A DNA stretch of 64,000 bases from Bryobacterales bacterium (GTDB taxonomy: Bacteria; Acidobacteriota; Terriglobia; Bryobacterales; Bryobacteraceae), in contig JAIXKK010000101.1 in NCBI GenBank assembly GCA_026954325.1, positions 96,322 to 160,321 on the forward strand, written 5' to 3'. The stretch's first letter is position 1. Each line of letters begins with the position of its first letter. The notes beneath the pieces were generated by a model. The model worked only from the letters and a program-made list of their open reading frames with translations. It was not told the origin of the DNA and did not search any database. The position numbers and the translations under genes are program-made. Positions 42,101 through 50,371 of this stretch are shown piece after piece.

Positions 42101-42845
42101 GGACACGGCTATTCCCAAGCACCGCATCAACTGGAACGGCATCTACAACCTGCCGTTCGGAAAAGACCGGAAGTTCGCCAGCAACGGCGGCCGCCTCACC
42201 GATGCCCTCATCGGCGGGTGGCAGGTTGCCTTCTTCGGCCAGTTGTACAGCCGGTATTTCGCACTGGGCACCGGCAATCTCGCCAATTTCAACCCGGTTC
42301 AGTACTACGGGAAGAAGTATCCCACGCAGGATTGCCGCAGCGGCAATTGCTACAACGGCTACCTGATGTGGAACGGATACATTCCGGGCAACCTCATCAA
42401 CGCCACCAACGCGGCGGGAAAGTGCGTGGGCATCTGCGGCATTCCGGCGAATTATAAGCCTTACGCCACGCCGCTGATCCCCTACGGCCAGACCACGCTT
42501 CCGGCCAATGCGCCCGAGAACACCAATGTGGCCTCGTATTGGAACACCAACACTGTTTGGGTGCCCCTGCAAAACGGGGCGGTGGCCCAGACCACCATTG
42601 GCGGCTTCCTCGATCCGTTCCAGAAGCAGTACATGCTGGGGCCCTGGCTGTGGAACATGTCGGCTTCGGTCTTTAAGGAGGTTAACCTGGCGGAGCGGGT
42701 CCGCATGCGCATCAACGCGGACTTCCTGAACAACGTGTTCAACATGCCGGGGACAAACCTCCCGGGGAGCAACGGCCTGGAGAGCCAGCAATCGTCAGCC
42801 AACTCGCCGCGCGTGCTGCAACTGACCATGCGGTTGACGTTTTAG
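39108..42845 (+). CDS. TonB-dependent receptor with N-terminal carboxypeptidase-regulatory domain
   Basis: The 1245-residue outer-membrane protein has a strong Shine-Dalgarno (AGGAGGCG, 39091-39098). It has a signal peptide (LACTLLALALCVAQ), a CarboxypepD_reg domain at about 26-105 (NIQGTIKDVSGAVLPGAKVTL), and a plug domain at about 125-260 with the family phrase IDQLPLNGRNVTSLIYMTTPGV. A large beta-barrel follows (residues about 300-1245) with FFFFAYEGYRLRQS, NHTFSPTFFSETRATVTQGF and a terminal Phe (LTMRLTF). It imports a large substrate, likely a carbohydrate or oligopeptide, powered by TonB. No SusD-like partner is adjacent. The glycosidase-like gene is convergent downstream, so shared regulation is only possible. 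Confidence 0.92.
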   Translation: MKSQVRILACTLLALALCVAQTGTGNIQGTIKDVSGAVLPGAKVTLLRPATNETMTTQANDAGFFLFPALRIGSYELTVEQPGLAMWKATITLIQGQTADLSPALVPGATSTEVTVASNITPLVTTTSPTLATVVERARIDQLPLNGRNVTSLIYMTTPGVESGGVPRMYGLRFGSEVVQDGAPIGNRYWASTPDRQPGLDTIDELRVETSNSSAKLSRPGAVILTTRSGTNEVHGSLFETARNSGIGVARARTDYYTKPPHLVRNEFGASIGGPVYLPKLYNGRNRTFFFFAYEGYRLRQSTTRYTSVPTEAMWNGDLSNAIDPSTLNKLTIYNPYTTQGRGNDYARLPFPNNVIPISMKAPLTKYLQTITPAATTGDNPFVQNNYFGQGFSNGNQTTITVKIDQRVNDANNLSFRYTHSPSFLPVTSDPYGSGPAMGNSQTGIVANAYVTESVEDNGVGTWNHTFSPTFFSETRATVTQGFRTQRPYNATNFAAQLGLPNPFGGVGFPRIPYTLNGSAGGAVAYDASINTNTQNLTYMIFDQDFTKIKGRHELLFGGRVRYDLMQCLEDQQTPYPQVNFASTVNTGLLNPATIAAGTYAAYPYTGSVAANFFMGLATYSTNFRRGPFPLHNNEKALYFQDNWKVNDRLTLNFGLRYEFTSPVNIADNSVIGFNPATKKIVLGNSIDYLTKAHDTLPQIVEAYAKTGVQYETNQQAGLPSTLVYANYWDFGPRVGGAYRVTTGHRPLVFRSGFGIYGYPDQIRSWTGVGYSGIPQQVAAQVNPNSAALSPDGLPNYWLRSAPTIIAGQNSANVMTADNIVGVTPGSGPVVYLDPHQPTSRALAWTAIFEKEVYANTVVKTGFAGTRGFRLMTYYSYNDAPAPYVWYVTTGQPLPTGIYSGVATRPWDNQVYGQIQQMGKYGWSNDVTFQAEVQHRFSKGYAFQVFYAMSNALRAGGNGWSDQIITTSKSFLPGRMPAGDAPPDKNLIPLERFQNYSRDTAIPKHRINWNGIYNLPFGKDRKFASNGGRLTDALIGGWQVAFFGQLYSRYFALGTGNLANFNPVQYYGKKYPTQDCRSGNCYNGYLMWNGYIPGNLINATNAAGKCVGICGIPANYKPYATPLIPYGQTTLPANAPENTNVASYWNTNTVWVPLQNGAVAQTTIGGFLDPFQKQYMLGPWLWNMSASVFKEVNLAERVRMRINADFLNNVFNMPGTNLPGSNGLESQQSSANSPRVLQLTMRLTF

Positions 42846-42926
42846 CGCGGAAACCGGCAAGCCTTGAGTTACTCTCCCCGGGAGCGGCGCCACCTGCTCC
42901 CGGCTCAGTTGCCCGGTATTCCGCGC
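42845..42926. terminator. nested inverted repeats, candidate bidirectional terminator
   Basis: Between the convergent receptor and glycosidase-like genes an outer pair, GCGCGGAAACCGG (from 42845) and CCGGTATTCCGCGC (to 42926), matches with a one-base bulge. It encloses an inner perfect 8-bp stem, CCGGGAGC (42878-42885) and GCTCCCGG (42896-42903), with a 10-base loop. No U-tract follows on either strand, so termination may be factor-assisted. Confidence 0.45.
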
Positions 42927-42934
42927 TTCGGCCG

Positions 42935-44359
42935 TCATTTTGCCGCGAGGTGCAGCACCGCGTCGCCACCGAACGGCGCCCGCAACGAATGCCGGGCTCC
43001 GCCTCGCACGCCGGCGCCTTTGATGACCGCGCTGGTCCGTGGGTTGAACCACTCCACCTCCAACTCTCCGGCAGCCGCCGCCAAGTCCAGGCTCACTTCA
43101 CCGCCCTCCGGTAGATAGACCAGATACTCCTTGCCCGGGTTCGCCAGGCAGTATCGCGATGAAGCCAGTTCGTTCCGCGGCGTCATCGCCGCCAGGTCCA
43201 TCTTCCCGGCGTAGCGCAGAGTGTCGCCCATCGCCTTTCGGGCGGCTACAAGGCCTGGCCGCGAATCGCCCATGGGGTTGGTCTGATGAAGTTCCATGAG
43301 AATCGGGTTGTAGCCCCGCGTAAAGCTTTTCCATACCCACAGTCTCGAAAAAGCCGCGTCGTCGAGAAAATTGTGCGCGCCGAGGTGGTCGGTGTCATAA
43401 ACGATGATCTTCTTCCCCTCCGTGGCAGGAGGATCGATCACCGCGGGGTCAGTCTTTCGTCTTATACTCCCACTCGAAAGCGCTTTGGGGGAGATCCAGT
43501 CCGCCGGACTTGCAAACAGCGCGGAATTGTCGCCGCCGTTATCCGTCATGCCGACCAGATGCTGCTTCGGCTTGGACCGCTCGTACTCCTTGATGAAGCG
43601 GATCATATGGTATTGCCAGAGGCTGGATACCTCCGGGTTCCTGCATTCGTTGGAAATCTCGAAGAGCACATTATCCAGATCGTTAACCGTGTCGATCACC
43701 TTTCTCACATAGGCTTCCTGCAACCGGGTGATGGCGGGGACACTCAGGCTGTGCACTTCCTCTCCCTCACCGCTGCCGTTGGGGTCGCCGTCGACGCCAT
43801 TGACGTTGTTGTCCTTGTGGAAGGGGTGGTAGAAAAAGGCCCGGCGGCCCTTGTTATAGCTCCATACGCTCCACCCCTGGAAGAGCATTACCGAGACATA
43901 GATGCCCCGATCCCGGGCGGCCACAACGCGCGCACGCAGGCGGTCGAAGTAGGCCGGATTGAACCTGGTCAAGTCGAACTTCAGCCCGCCATCGGCCGCC
44001 TTCCCTGGGCCGGTGCGCAGGTTGGGCATGGGATCGAGGTAGTTGGTCCAGCCCTCCGCCTCGTCTTCGCGCGGCGCCTCCCACGCCCACAGACGGATAA
44101 AGTTGTGATTGTGCTCCTTAAGGAAATCCAGATAGTATCCGTAATCGAACGGCGCCGGGTTGGGTGTGCTGTCATAGTCCTGGAGACTGGCCCACGTGTG
44201 CGAGCCGGTGACATAGACCGCCTTGCCGTTGCCGTCAGAGAAGTATCGCGGATTGCGTGGATGCACCCGCAAAGGCCCCCGGGCGGCGTCTGCTCCCAGG
44301 ACGGATACGGCCATCAGCAGAAAAGCGGACCACTCGGGCGACTTTCGTGCAAATCTCAT
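42935..44359 (-). CDS. secreted glycoside-hydrolase-like protein (DUF4038/apiosidase-type TIM barrel)
   Basis: The 474-residue protein has a signal peptide (SAFLLMAVSVLGADA). It then has a TIM-barrel-like region with the opening phrase HPRNPRYFSDGNGKAVYVTGSHTW, typical of DUF4038-type or putative-collagen-binding glycosidase-like proteins. Next are NHNFIRLWAWEAPRED, an active-site candidate NVLFEISNECRNPE (Glu in NEC), and DTDHLGAHNFLD. The last 90 residues form a beta-domain resembling the putative collagen-binding domain (YCLANPGKEYLVYLPEGGE). Family GH140/apiosidase is the best guess, not certain. It is convergent with the TonB receptor and divergent from the TrmB regulator. Confidence 0.65.
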   Translation of the reverse strand: MRFARKSPEWSAFLLMAVSVLGADAARGPLRVHPRNPRYFSDGNGKAVYVTGSHTWASLQDYDSTPNPAPFDYGYYLDFLKEHNHNFIRLWAWEAPREDEAEGWTNYLDPMPNLRTGPGKAADGGLKFDLTRFNPAYFDRLRARVVAARDRGIYVSVMLFQGWSVWSYNKGRRAFFYHPFHKDNNVNGVDGDPNGSGEGEEVHSLSVPAITRLQEAYVRKVIDTVNDLDNVLFEISNECRNPEVSSLWQYHMIRFIKEYERSKPKQHLVGMTDNGGDNSALFASPADWISPKALSSGSIRRKTDPAVIDPPATEGKKIIVYDTDHLGAHNFLDDAAFSRLWVWKSFTRGYNPILMELHQTNPMGDSRPGLVAARKAMGDTLRYAGKMDLAAMTPRNELASSRYCLANPGKEYLVYLPEGGEVSLDLAAAAGELEVEWFNPRTSAVIKGAGVRGGARHSLRAPFGGDAVLHLAAK

Positions 44360-44435
44360 TACTTGGTCTCTTTCATAGCATGGTTTACCGTCTCCCGACA
44401 GTGCCTGTCAAGAGCAACCAATCAGGCGGCAGAAT

Positions 44436-44484
44436 GTCACACGCACGGTGAACGGCAAGTCACGGTTGCCGCCGTGTTTGTGAC
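44436..44484. promoter_or_regulatory. large inverted repeat upstream of trmB-like regulator
   Basis: The left arm (GTCACACGCACGG, then CGGCAA, ending 44458) pairs with the right arm (TTGCCG then CCGTGTTTGTGAC, ending 44484) with a few mismatches and a small bulge. A seven-base centre separates the arms. It lies in the 209-bp divergent region between the glycosidase-like gene and the TrmB regulator, a plausible operator for autoregulation. The element could equally be a structured leader or terminator. Confidence 0.45.
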
Positions 44485-44568
44485 TCCCGGTGGCTCCCGC
44501 CAACATGGCATGGCTCCCTCCAACCGTCCACGCACGGCGTCCTGTTTTGATATGCTCATGAACCTGTA

Positions 44569-45393
44569 ATGATGCAACAAGATCTGGCGGAGATGGATTT
44601 TCAGCGTTTCTGGCGCAGGCTGCAACAAATCGGCCTGAATGCCTATGAAGCGCGATCCTATCTGGTGTTGATTGGTCATCCGAGGTTCAAGGCGCTGGAA
44701 CTGGCGGCGCGGGCGCATGTGCCGCGGCAGAAGATCTACGAAGTGCTGGACAGCCTGGTGGAGAAGGGTTTCGCGCGGGTAGTACAGGAAAAGACGAAGC
44801 TCTTTTCGGCGGTGGAGCCGGGTCTGGCGGTGCCGGCGTATCAGGCGCGGCGGCAGCGGATGTTCGAGAAGGAGGTCCAGGAGCAGAACCGGCTGGGCGA
44901 TGGGTTGATCGCGGATTTGAACGCGGCCTATTCGGAAGGAATGGGGGGCAGGGGGACGCTCGATTTCCTGCGGATCGTGAGTGAGCCCTCGCAGAGCGGA
45001 ACGCAGTTCCGGGCCATGCTGGGCGAGGTGAAACGAGAGTACCTGGAGTTTTCGCGGCCGCCCTATGCGGTGGATCCGCTCGATGAGCAGCTTGTGAAAC
45101 AGGCTCGCGAGCGCGGGGTTGTGTGCCGGCTGTTGTTTGAGAAGGGGCCGCTCGATGAAGAACACCGGCTGCGGCTGAAGGAGTACATCGCGTTGGGTGT
45201 GGAAGTGCGGCAGACGGAATCGCTGCCGATGAAGCTGGCGGTGTTTGATGGAAAGCAAGGGCTGATTGCGCTGCTCGATCCGGTGATCACGAAGCCGTCG
45301 TGGACCTCCGTGGTGTTCGATCATCAGGGGATGGGGGATGCGATGAGGGGATTGTTTGAGGTCCACTGGAACAAAGGGGAAGCGATCGAGTAG
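44569..45393 (+). CDS. TrmB-family transcriptional regulator
   Basis: The 274-residue protein starts with a TrmB-like winged helix at residues about 10-75 (LQQIGLNAYEARSYLVLIG, RAHVPRQKIYEVLDSLVEKGFARV). The recognition helix is VPRQKIYEVLDSLVEK. A coiled stretch (ARRQRMFEKEVQEQNRLGD) follows, then a C-terminal domain (residues about 125-270) similar to the phospholipase-D-like/sugar-sensing part of TrmB proteins. These regulators respond to sugars in archaea and some bacteria. It precedes the Tat sugar-isomerase-like gene with a one-base overlap (45393). It probably controls that gene or the divergent glycosidase-like gene. The start at 44569 is reasonable; an ATG at 44593 would still leave the wing intact. 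Confidence 0.82.
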   Translation: MMQQDLAEMDFQRFWRRLQQIGLNAYEARSYLVLIGHPRFKALELAARAHVPRQKIYEVLDSLVEKGFARVVQEKTKLFSAVEPGLAVPAYQARRQRMFEKEVQEQNRLGDGLIADLNAAYSEGMGGRGTLDFLRIVSEPSQSGTQFRAMLGEVKREYLEFSRPPYAVDPLDEQLVKQARERGVVCRLLFEKGPLDEEHRLRLKEYIALGVEVRQTESLPMKLAVFDGKQGLIALLDPVITKPSWTSVVFDHQGMGDAMRGLFEVHWNKGEAIE

Positions 45394-46478
45394 TGCGGCG
45401 CAGAAATTTCCTGAAGACGATGGGCGCGGCAGCGGCAGCGCCGTTGCTGCCCGGGGCTTCCGCCGTGCGGCTGGGTTATGACACCTATTCGATCCGTGCG
45501 TTCCGCTGGAAGGCTTTGGAACACATCGAGTATGCGGCGAAGCAGAAGCTGGATGCGATCCAGATCTCGAGCCTCGGCGACTTTGAGAGCCTGGAGCCGG
45601 CGTACTTGGCCAAGGTGAAAGGCGCCGCTGACCGGTATGGAATCCGGATTGACGGGGGTATCGGCTGCATCTGTCCCACTTCCGCGTCGTACAGGAAGAG
45701 CGACGGAACGCCGGAAGAGTACATCCTGCGCGGGCTGCGAACGGCGAAGGCGCTAGGGGCGGCGGCGATGCGGTGCTTCGTGGGCAGCATGTCCGAGCGG
45801 CGGGGAAAACTACCGGTGGAAGCGCACATGGAAGCGACGGTGAAGGTGCTGAAAAGCGTGCGTCCGCGGGCTTTGGAATACGGCGTGAAGATCGCCATCG
45901 AGAACCACAATGGAGACCTGAGCGCGGCGGAGGTGCGAACGATCATCGAGGAAGCCGGTCCGGACCTGGTGGGATCGAACCTCGACGTAGGCAACCCGAT
46001 GTGGCTGCTGGAGGATCCGATGCTGACGCTGGAAACGCTGGCTCCCTATGTGGTGACGACGCATTTCCGCGATTCGGCGATTTGGGAGGTTCCGGGCGGA
46101 ATCATGTTCCAGTGGGTGGCGCTGGGCGACGGGAGCATTGATCTGCACAAGTTGGCGGCGCGTTTTCACGAACTGTGCCCGCGGGCGGCGATGCAACTGG
46201 AGATCATCACGGGACGTCCGCCGCAGTTCCTGCCCTGCTATGGCGACCCGCAGTTCTGGAAGGGGTATCCGAAGGTCACGGGCGCGCAGTTTGCGCGGTT
46301 TGTGGCGCTGGCGAAGCAGGGGCATCCGTTTGCCGGCGCGATGATGACGGCGGGACCGTCGAAGCAACCGGAGGCGTATGAGGAAGCGCTGAAGCTGCAA
46401 CAGCGCATTGATCTGGAGCGGAGTTTCGAGTATGCCAGGAAGAAGCTGGATGCGGGAATTCGGTGGCGCGAGGGGTGA
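45393..46478 (+). CDS. Tat-signal sugar phosphate isomerase/epimerase-like TIM barrel
   Basis: A GTG start at 45393 overlaps the stop of the TrmB gene by one base. The 361-residue product has an [20 protein letters not shown] twin-arginine signal. It then has an AP-endonuclease-2/xylose-isomerase-like TIM barrel with [31 protein letters not shown] (metal-ligand Glu in IENHN), [13 protein letters not shown] (Asp) and [11 protein letters not shown] (His). These are the expected metal-binding residues of the family. Substrate unknown. Genes with this signal are frequent in Acidobacteria and Planctomycetes. Confidence 0.85.
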   Translation: MRRRNFLKTMGAAAAAPLLPGASAVRLGYDTYSIRAFRWKALEHIEYAAKQKLDAIQISSLGDFESLEPAYLAKVKGAADRYGIRIDGGIGCICPTSASYRKSDGTPEEYILRGLRTAKALGAAAMRCFVGSMSERRGKLPVEAHMEATVKVLKSVRPRALEYGVKIAIENHNGDLSAAEVRTIIEEAGPDLVGSNLDVGNPMWLLEDPMLTLETLAPYVVTTHFRDSAIWEVPGGIMFQWVALGDGSIDLHKLAARFHELCPRAAMQLEIITGRPPQFLPCYGDPQFWKGYPKVTGAQFARFVALAKQGHPFAGAMMTAGPSKQPEAYEEALKLQQRIDLERSFEYARKKLDAGIRWREG

Positions 46479-46480
46479 GG

Positions 46481-46969
46481 ATGACGGCAGGGAAGCAGGC
46501 ATTCGCGGTGTTGTTGATGGCGGCTGCCGCGTGCGCGCAGGGGCCGCAGGGGCCGCATACCGATATTCATTACAGGCTGGGACCCGATTCGCTCGAGCAG
46601 GAGGGAGTGCCGAGAGGACAGATCAAGGGACCGTTCACGCTGCCGAGCCAAGCCTGTCCGGAGACGCAGCACACCTATTGGGTGTATGTCCCGGCGCAGT
46701 ATGACCCCAAGGCGGCGGCAAGCCTGATGATCTTCAACGACGGGCAGGCGTTCATGGCTCCGGAGGGCGACGCGCGGGCGCGGAACGTGATGGACAACCT
46801 GATCTACCGGAGGGAGATTCCGGTGATGATCGGCGTGTTCATCAACCCGGGGCGAAGGCCCGATCAGCCGGAACCCTCGCTGCATGATTGGGGCGACCGG
46901 AATACCAACCGCCCCACGGAGTACAACACGCTGGATGACAGGTATGCACGGGTGATTATGGATGAGTAA
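46481..46969 (+). pseudogene. truncated secreted esterase (Fes/EsteraseD-like), 3' part lost
   Basis: The frame begins ATG at 46481, with GAGGGGTGAGG just upstream, three bases after the isomerase stop. The 162-residue product has a signal peptide ([12 protein letters not shown]). It then has the N-terminal part of an alpha/beta-hydrolase of the enterochelin esterase-like family: [55 protein letters not shown]. The sequence stops right after IMDE, before the nucleophile-elbow Ser, Asp and His. A 46-bp stretch without recognisable coding (46970-47015) then leads to the insertion sequence. Loss of the 3' part is probably linked to IS movement. Confidence 0.82.
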
Positions 46970-47015
46970 TTATGCGCATCGCCGGGTTCTTTCGGGAGCG
47001 CGCCTTCAGAGATGC

Positions 47016-47032
47016 CTAGCGGGAGTTTACTG
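47016..47032 (+). repeat. left terminal inverted repeat of the IS
   Basis: CTAGCGGGAGTTTACTG matches the right end perfectly over 17 bp when reversed. Confidence 0.85.
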
Positions 47033-47095
47033 GGAGCTGGAAGGCAAGGGCGATAATGATTTGTGATCTGAGTGGTTTACGGGCGACAGGCAGTA

Positions 47096-48820
47096 TTACC
47101 CACGTTGGGTAATATGCAGCTGATCCAACCCCAAGGTTTTGGCCAAGGCCTGTTGGGTGAGGGTCTGTTTGGAAAGGACAGTGGCGACGCGGTTGGGACC
47201 CTTCTCGCCTTGGGGTGGGTACAGCAGAACGAACTGCTGAATCTGTCGCAACTCTTCGAGAAGTTGCTCGGTGGAGATTCCGCTCCAGGCGCTCTGCGCC
47301 TGTTTATGGAGATGCTGGAGGAGCGAGATGCCGAGCATGCAATAGAAGGCATGGATGCGAATCTTGCGATCCGTCCAGTGATACATCGGTCCCCAGCCCA
47401 GCCAGTCTCCATCTTTGAGGCCGCGAAAGACACGCTCGATTTCTTGTTGGCCGGAATAGCCCATGGCCACCTGCTCAGCGGTCCATTCCATACGATTCGT
47501 GAGCAGCACCGTGCGGCCCAGGCGGTGATCGACGAGCCGCTGCCAGGCCGCGGTGTCGAAATCAAATTGCAGCAACCAGCGGCCATCGCGGGATTCAATC
47601 TGATAGCGGATCAACTCCTGCAAAAACTGCCCGGATAGCCAACGCTGAATCTTGCTGCGAATCTGGTTCTCTTTCCAGCGGGCTTGCGGTTTATTCAGTT
47701 CCATGGCGAACCTCCGCAAGGATTGAAGCACTTTGCTGAGGCTGGTGGTCAGGCTATGCAATTGCTCGCCGGCAAAGGAAGCCGAATACTTCAACACGCA
47801 GAGGTATTCTCGCCCGTGCACCAGTAGCTTTTCGGCTGCCGCATGCACGCCTGGCTGCCCACTGCTGCAAAGCGGCAACTGTTCCACAGCGCGCTCGCGC
47901 CACGCCGCCGGCGCTTGATTCCATGGCAAAGCGGAGATCCAGCCCACGCCCGCCTCCTGCAATTCCACCGTGTTGGCCAGAGCCGCCGAACCTTTGTCGA
48001 ACACTAACGTGACCGAGTCCCGTGCGATCTGACAGCGATCCAGCATGCCCAACATGCGTGCCAGCGAGGTGGAGAATTCCTCGCCGTCGGCCACATTGCC
48101 GCGGTAGACGTGATGGCACAAGCTCAGGCCGTTTTCTCCGTCCAGCACGTAGCTGAGGCCCACCTGGCGCAGATTGTGACGGCCCTGCTTGTTGTGACCA
48201 CGCTGGGCCAGATCATTGCGCGTGTTGTTGCTGGCGATATAGGTATAGAAGTTGGTCGTATCGTAGGCCAGCAAGCGCCGGCTCACCATCTGTTTGCCTT
48301 TCCATAAATCCAGCAAACGCAGTTGGGCGCGGTCCAGCGGATCGTCATCGCCGGTGGTCAGCGGATTCAGGTGTTCCGGCAGGATCCTTTCAAAAGCGTC
48401 CCAGAAGGCTTGTGAAGTGAAGCGTTCTGACGGGATGCCCCAGATCGAATGCAGAATGGTTCTGCCATACCAATCGGCCACTTCGGTCTTAGGTCCCGGT
48501 TGGCAGATGCGGTGGATGGCGGCCAGCAACAGGTAACGGGCCGGTGAGGGTCCGAATCGAGGTGCGGGCCAGAGCGCCTCCAAAACCCCAAACAATCCCG
48601 TCTGTTCTGCCGCCAGCCAGAGGGCACCGGGCAGGCCGAAGTCGCGCGAAGCGGCGGATAGCGGGACTGGCGAAGTACGGTCCTTGACCAAGGCAGCGAC
48701 CTTGTCGGCAGTGCCGAGGTAGGCTTGGTGGACGATGCGGGGCTTGCCCTCGACGCGGGCGCTCTCGACGACGTAGTAGTAGAGCTGCTTGCCCTTTTTC
48801 TTGGCGACGAGCGAGGCCAT
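47096..48820 (-). CDS. IS1634-family transposase
   Basis: The 574-residue DDE transposase starts MASLVAKKKGKQLYYYVVESARV, which is typical of the IS1634 family. Catalytic residues are D187 in LLAYDTTNFYTYIASNN, D275 in TLVFDKGSAA, and a Glu in YSGQQEIERVFRGLKDG (E460 or E462). It looks full length and undamaged, so it may be active. The start has a TATACT-like sequence (GTATAC) about 10 bases upstream, and a repeated GGGTAATACAA motif occurs at 48828 and 48901 upstream of it. Confidence 0.92.
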   Translation of the reverse strand: MASLVAKKKGKQLYYYVVESARVEGKPRIVHQAYLGTADKVAALVKDRTSPVPLSAASRDFGLPGALWLAAEQTGLFGVLEALWPAPRFGPSPARYLLLAAIHRICQPGPKTEVADWYGRTILHSIWGIPSERFTSQAFWDAFERILPEHLNPLTTGDDDPLDRAQLRLLDLWKGKQMVSRRLLAYDTTNFYTYIASNNTRNDLAQRGHNKQGRHNLRQVGLSYVLDGENGLSLCHHVYRGNVADGEEFSTSLARMLGMLDRCQIARDSVTLVFDKGSAALANTVELQEAGVGWISALPWNQAPAAWRERAVEQLPLCSSGQPGVHAAAEKLLVHGREYLCVLKYSASFAGEQLHSLTTSLSKVLQSLRRFAMELNKPQARWKENQIRSKIQRWLSGQFLQELIRYQIESRDGRWLLQFDFDTAAWQRLVDHRLGRTVLLTNRMEWTAEQVAMGYSGQQEIERVFRGLKDGDWLGWGPMYHWTDRKIRIHAFYCMLGISLLQHLHKQAQSAWSGISTEQLLEELRQIQQFVLLYPPQGEKGPNRVATVLSKQTLTQQALAKTLGLDQLHITQRG

Positions 48821-48991
48821 ATAGGGTAATACAAGTATACACTGATGTCATCAAAAGTCAATAGGATCGGCAGAAGTTCTCCATGGAAATGTTTGATATA
48901 GGGTAATACAATAACTGATCTAAACGGAGCGGGCTATGCCCTTCTAACGGAAGGAGTTCCTCGGAATGCCCGGCGGGCTACTCGCGACTTT

Positions 48992-49501
48992 TCAGTAAAC
49001 TCCCGCTAGCGGCTTGCTGTACCCGGTCCCCACCGGATCGATGAAAACCAGATCGGCGGCATCCAGAAGGCAACCCTTGTTGTCCACCACCTTGTACGGA
49101 GACGGAGGCGTCGGCCCCGCGTCCACCGTAACCACCCGCTTCGGCCCGAAGGCCCCCATATGCTGCGGCGCCGACGATCCCCCCGGTCCCCCGTTGTAAA
49201 TGAATACCAGCGGCCGGTGGTCGAAATTGTCCACGCCGTTGCGTGTGTACGCCACATAGAAGACACTGGCCGCCGGCTCGTCTTTGTCGTTCCTCAAGAT
49301 GATGGTTGCCGCCGTCGCCTGATAGGCGATGCTCTGCCCGCTCAGAACGATGGTGTGCTCCGTTACGGACGATTCTTCTTTCGGTTCGGCTTTTGCGAAG
49401 TCTTTATGTTCGCTGGGCTTGCCGGATTCCTGCCCGGACAGCGTGGGAGTCGTGAGCGCAACGAGCCCGGCCAACAGAAAGGCAGGTACGATTGTTTTCA
49501 T
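48992..49501 (-). pseudogene. truncated S10 serine carboxypeptidase-like gene
   Basis: The 169-residue frame has a signal peptide (FLLAGLVALTTPTLSG), then the start of a peptidase S10 domain: VFYVAYTRNGVDNFDHRPLVFIY, NGGPGGSSAPQHMG (substrate-binding NGGPG), and LVFIDPVGTGYSKPLAG. The last four codons (AGVY) and the stop come from the IS end. The catalytic Ser (GESYG), Asp and His, expected some 200 residues later, are gone. The gene is therefore inactive, cut by the IS or by an IS-mediated deletion. No remaining S10 segment is seen to the left of the IS apart from 46 bp of uncertain origin. Confidence 0.85.
48993..49009 (-). repeat. right terminal inverted repeat of the IS
   Basis: CAGTAAACTCCCGCTAG is the exact inverse complement of the left end. 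The stop codon of the truncated S10 peptidase frame (48992-48994) falls at its inner edge. Confidence 0.85.
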
Positions 49502-49571
49502 TTATCCTCGGTGTACCACGAGGATAACGCATGCGGTATCGTAAGCTAAAATAGAAGCAAGGGCGACCCCA

Positions 49572-50357
49572 ATGTCTATGCCTCCTATCCCGCCGCCTTT
49601 GGAATCGCTCGGGCCGCGCCCTTTCTCCTTCTATCCGCCCGTGCTGAACATCGAGCACAACGAGTGGGTTTTCGAGAAAGCTACCTGGTCGGAAATCCTC
49701 GTCAGGAACTCCAAGACCGGACAGGAAGTCTGGGTCCCGCGCCGCTTCCTCGGAGAAGTTTCCCGCATCGACGAACCGGTGATGATTGTCGGCTTGAAGC
49801 GCGAACTCGAGTACAACGCCGGAGCCCTCTGGCCGCATGAGCGCCGCGTAATTGAAATGCCGAAGGCGGTGAACGATTACGCCCGCCCGCCCGAACCGCC
49901 CCCTCCGCACCCCGTCTCCACCGTCGCCGCCATGCGCCTCAACGACGGAGCCGAATCGCGCATCGGAAAGCTCATCCTTGGCGTCCTCGCGGCGGGAATC
50001 ATCCTGACGTTCATCGTGGTCAGTTTCTTCCGCGGACGCGCCGGCGTCGAGAATGTTCAATACGTCGGCATTGTCCAGCAATCCTACGGCCTCAGCCACA
50101 TGGATGACGCCGGCGCCGTCGTCCGCAAGTTGGGCCAGCCCGCCGAAGACCGCTGGCGCTCCCAGGAAAGCGACGTCATTCAATACCGCCTCCTGCACTA
50201 CCCCAACCTGGGAATCTACGTCATCTTCATGGGCCAGGACCGCGACAAAGCCCGCTACATCGGCGCAATGGATGAAAACTGGAAAGCCGTCGACGCCGTC
50301 GACCTCCCCCGCGCCGGCAATTCAAGGTCCATGCTCAACAAACTGGCAAAGTTCTAG
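49572..50357 (+). CDS. single-pass membrane protein of unknown function
   Basis: The 261-residue protein begins with a Pro-rich segment (SMPPIPPPLESLGPRPFSFYPP). A soluble beta-like region follows (IEHNEWVFEKATWSEILVRN, VWVPRRFLGEV, PVMIVGLKRELEYN). A second Pro-rich linker is near 105-115, and one transmembrane helix is near 130-152 (RIGKLILGVLAAGIILTFIV). The C-terminus of about 100 residues (DDAGAVVRKLGQPAEDRWRSQESDVIQYRLL) resembles a small alpha/beta module. I do not recognise the family. It may be a cytoplasmic-to-envelope adaptor. It sits between the truncated S10 peptidase gene and the toxin-antitoxin pair. Confidence 0.65.
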   Translation: MSMPPIPPPLESLGPRPFSFYPPVLNIEHNEWVFEKATWSEILVRNSKTGQEVWVPRRFLGEVSRIDEPVMIVGLKRELEYNAGALWPHERRVIEMPKAVNDYARPPEPPPPHPVSTVAAMRLNDGAESRIGKLILGVLAAGIILTFIVVSFFRGRAGVENVQYVGIVQQSYGLSHMDDAGAVVRKLGQPAEDRWRSQESDVIQYRLLHYPNLGIYVIFMGQDRDKARYIGAMDENWKAVDAVDLPRAGNSRSMLNKLAKF

Positions 50358-50371
50358 CTCTCGGCCGCGTC

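Larger units (their letters stand above)
47016..49009 (-). mobile_element. IS1634-type insertion sequence
   Basis: The element is about 1,994 bp including matched ends. Left end CTAGCGGGAGTTTACTG (47016-47032) and right end CAGTAAACTCCCGCTAG (48993-49009) are exact inverse complements. CTAG at both extremities is palindromic, so it may be either part of the inverted repeat or a four-base target duplication. If a duplication, the repeat is CGGGAGTTTACTG (13 bp). The element contains one intact transposase gene. Two gene fragments flank it, each lacking the 3' part. Confidence 0.85.

Noticed and set aside
47072..47638. A 188-residue plus-strand frame inside the IS
   Set aside because: It overlaps the transposase gene antisense and shows no family match. 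Shadow of the transposase.
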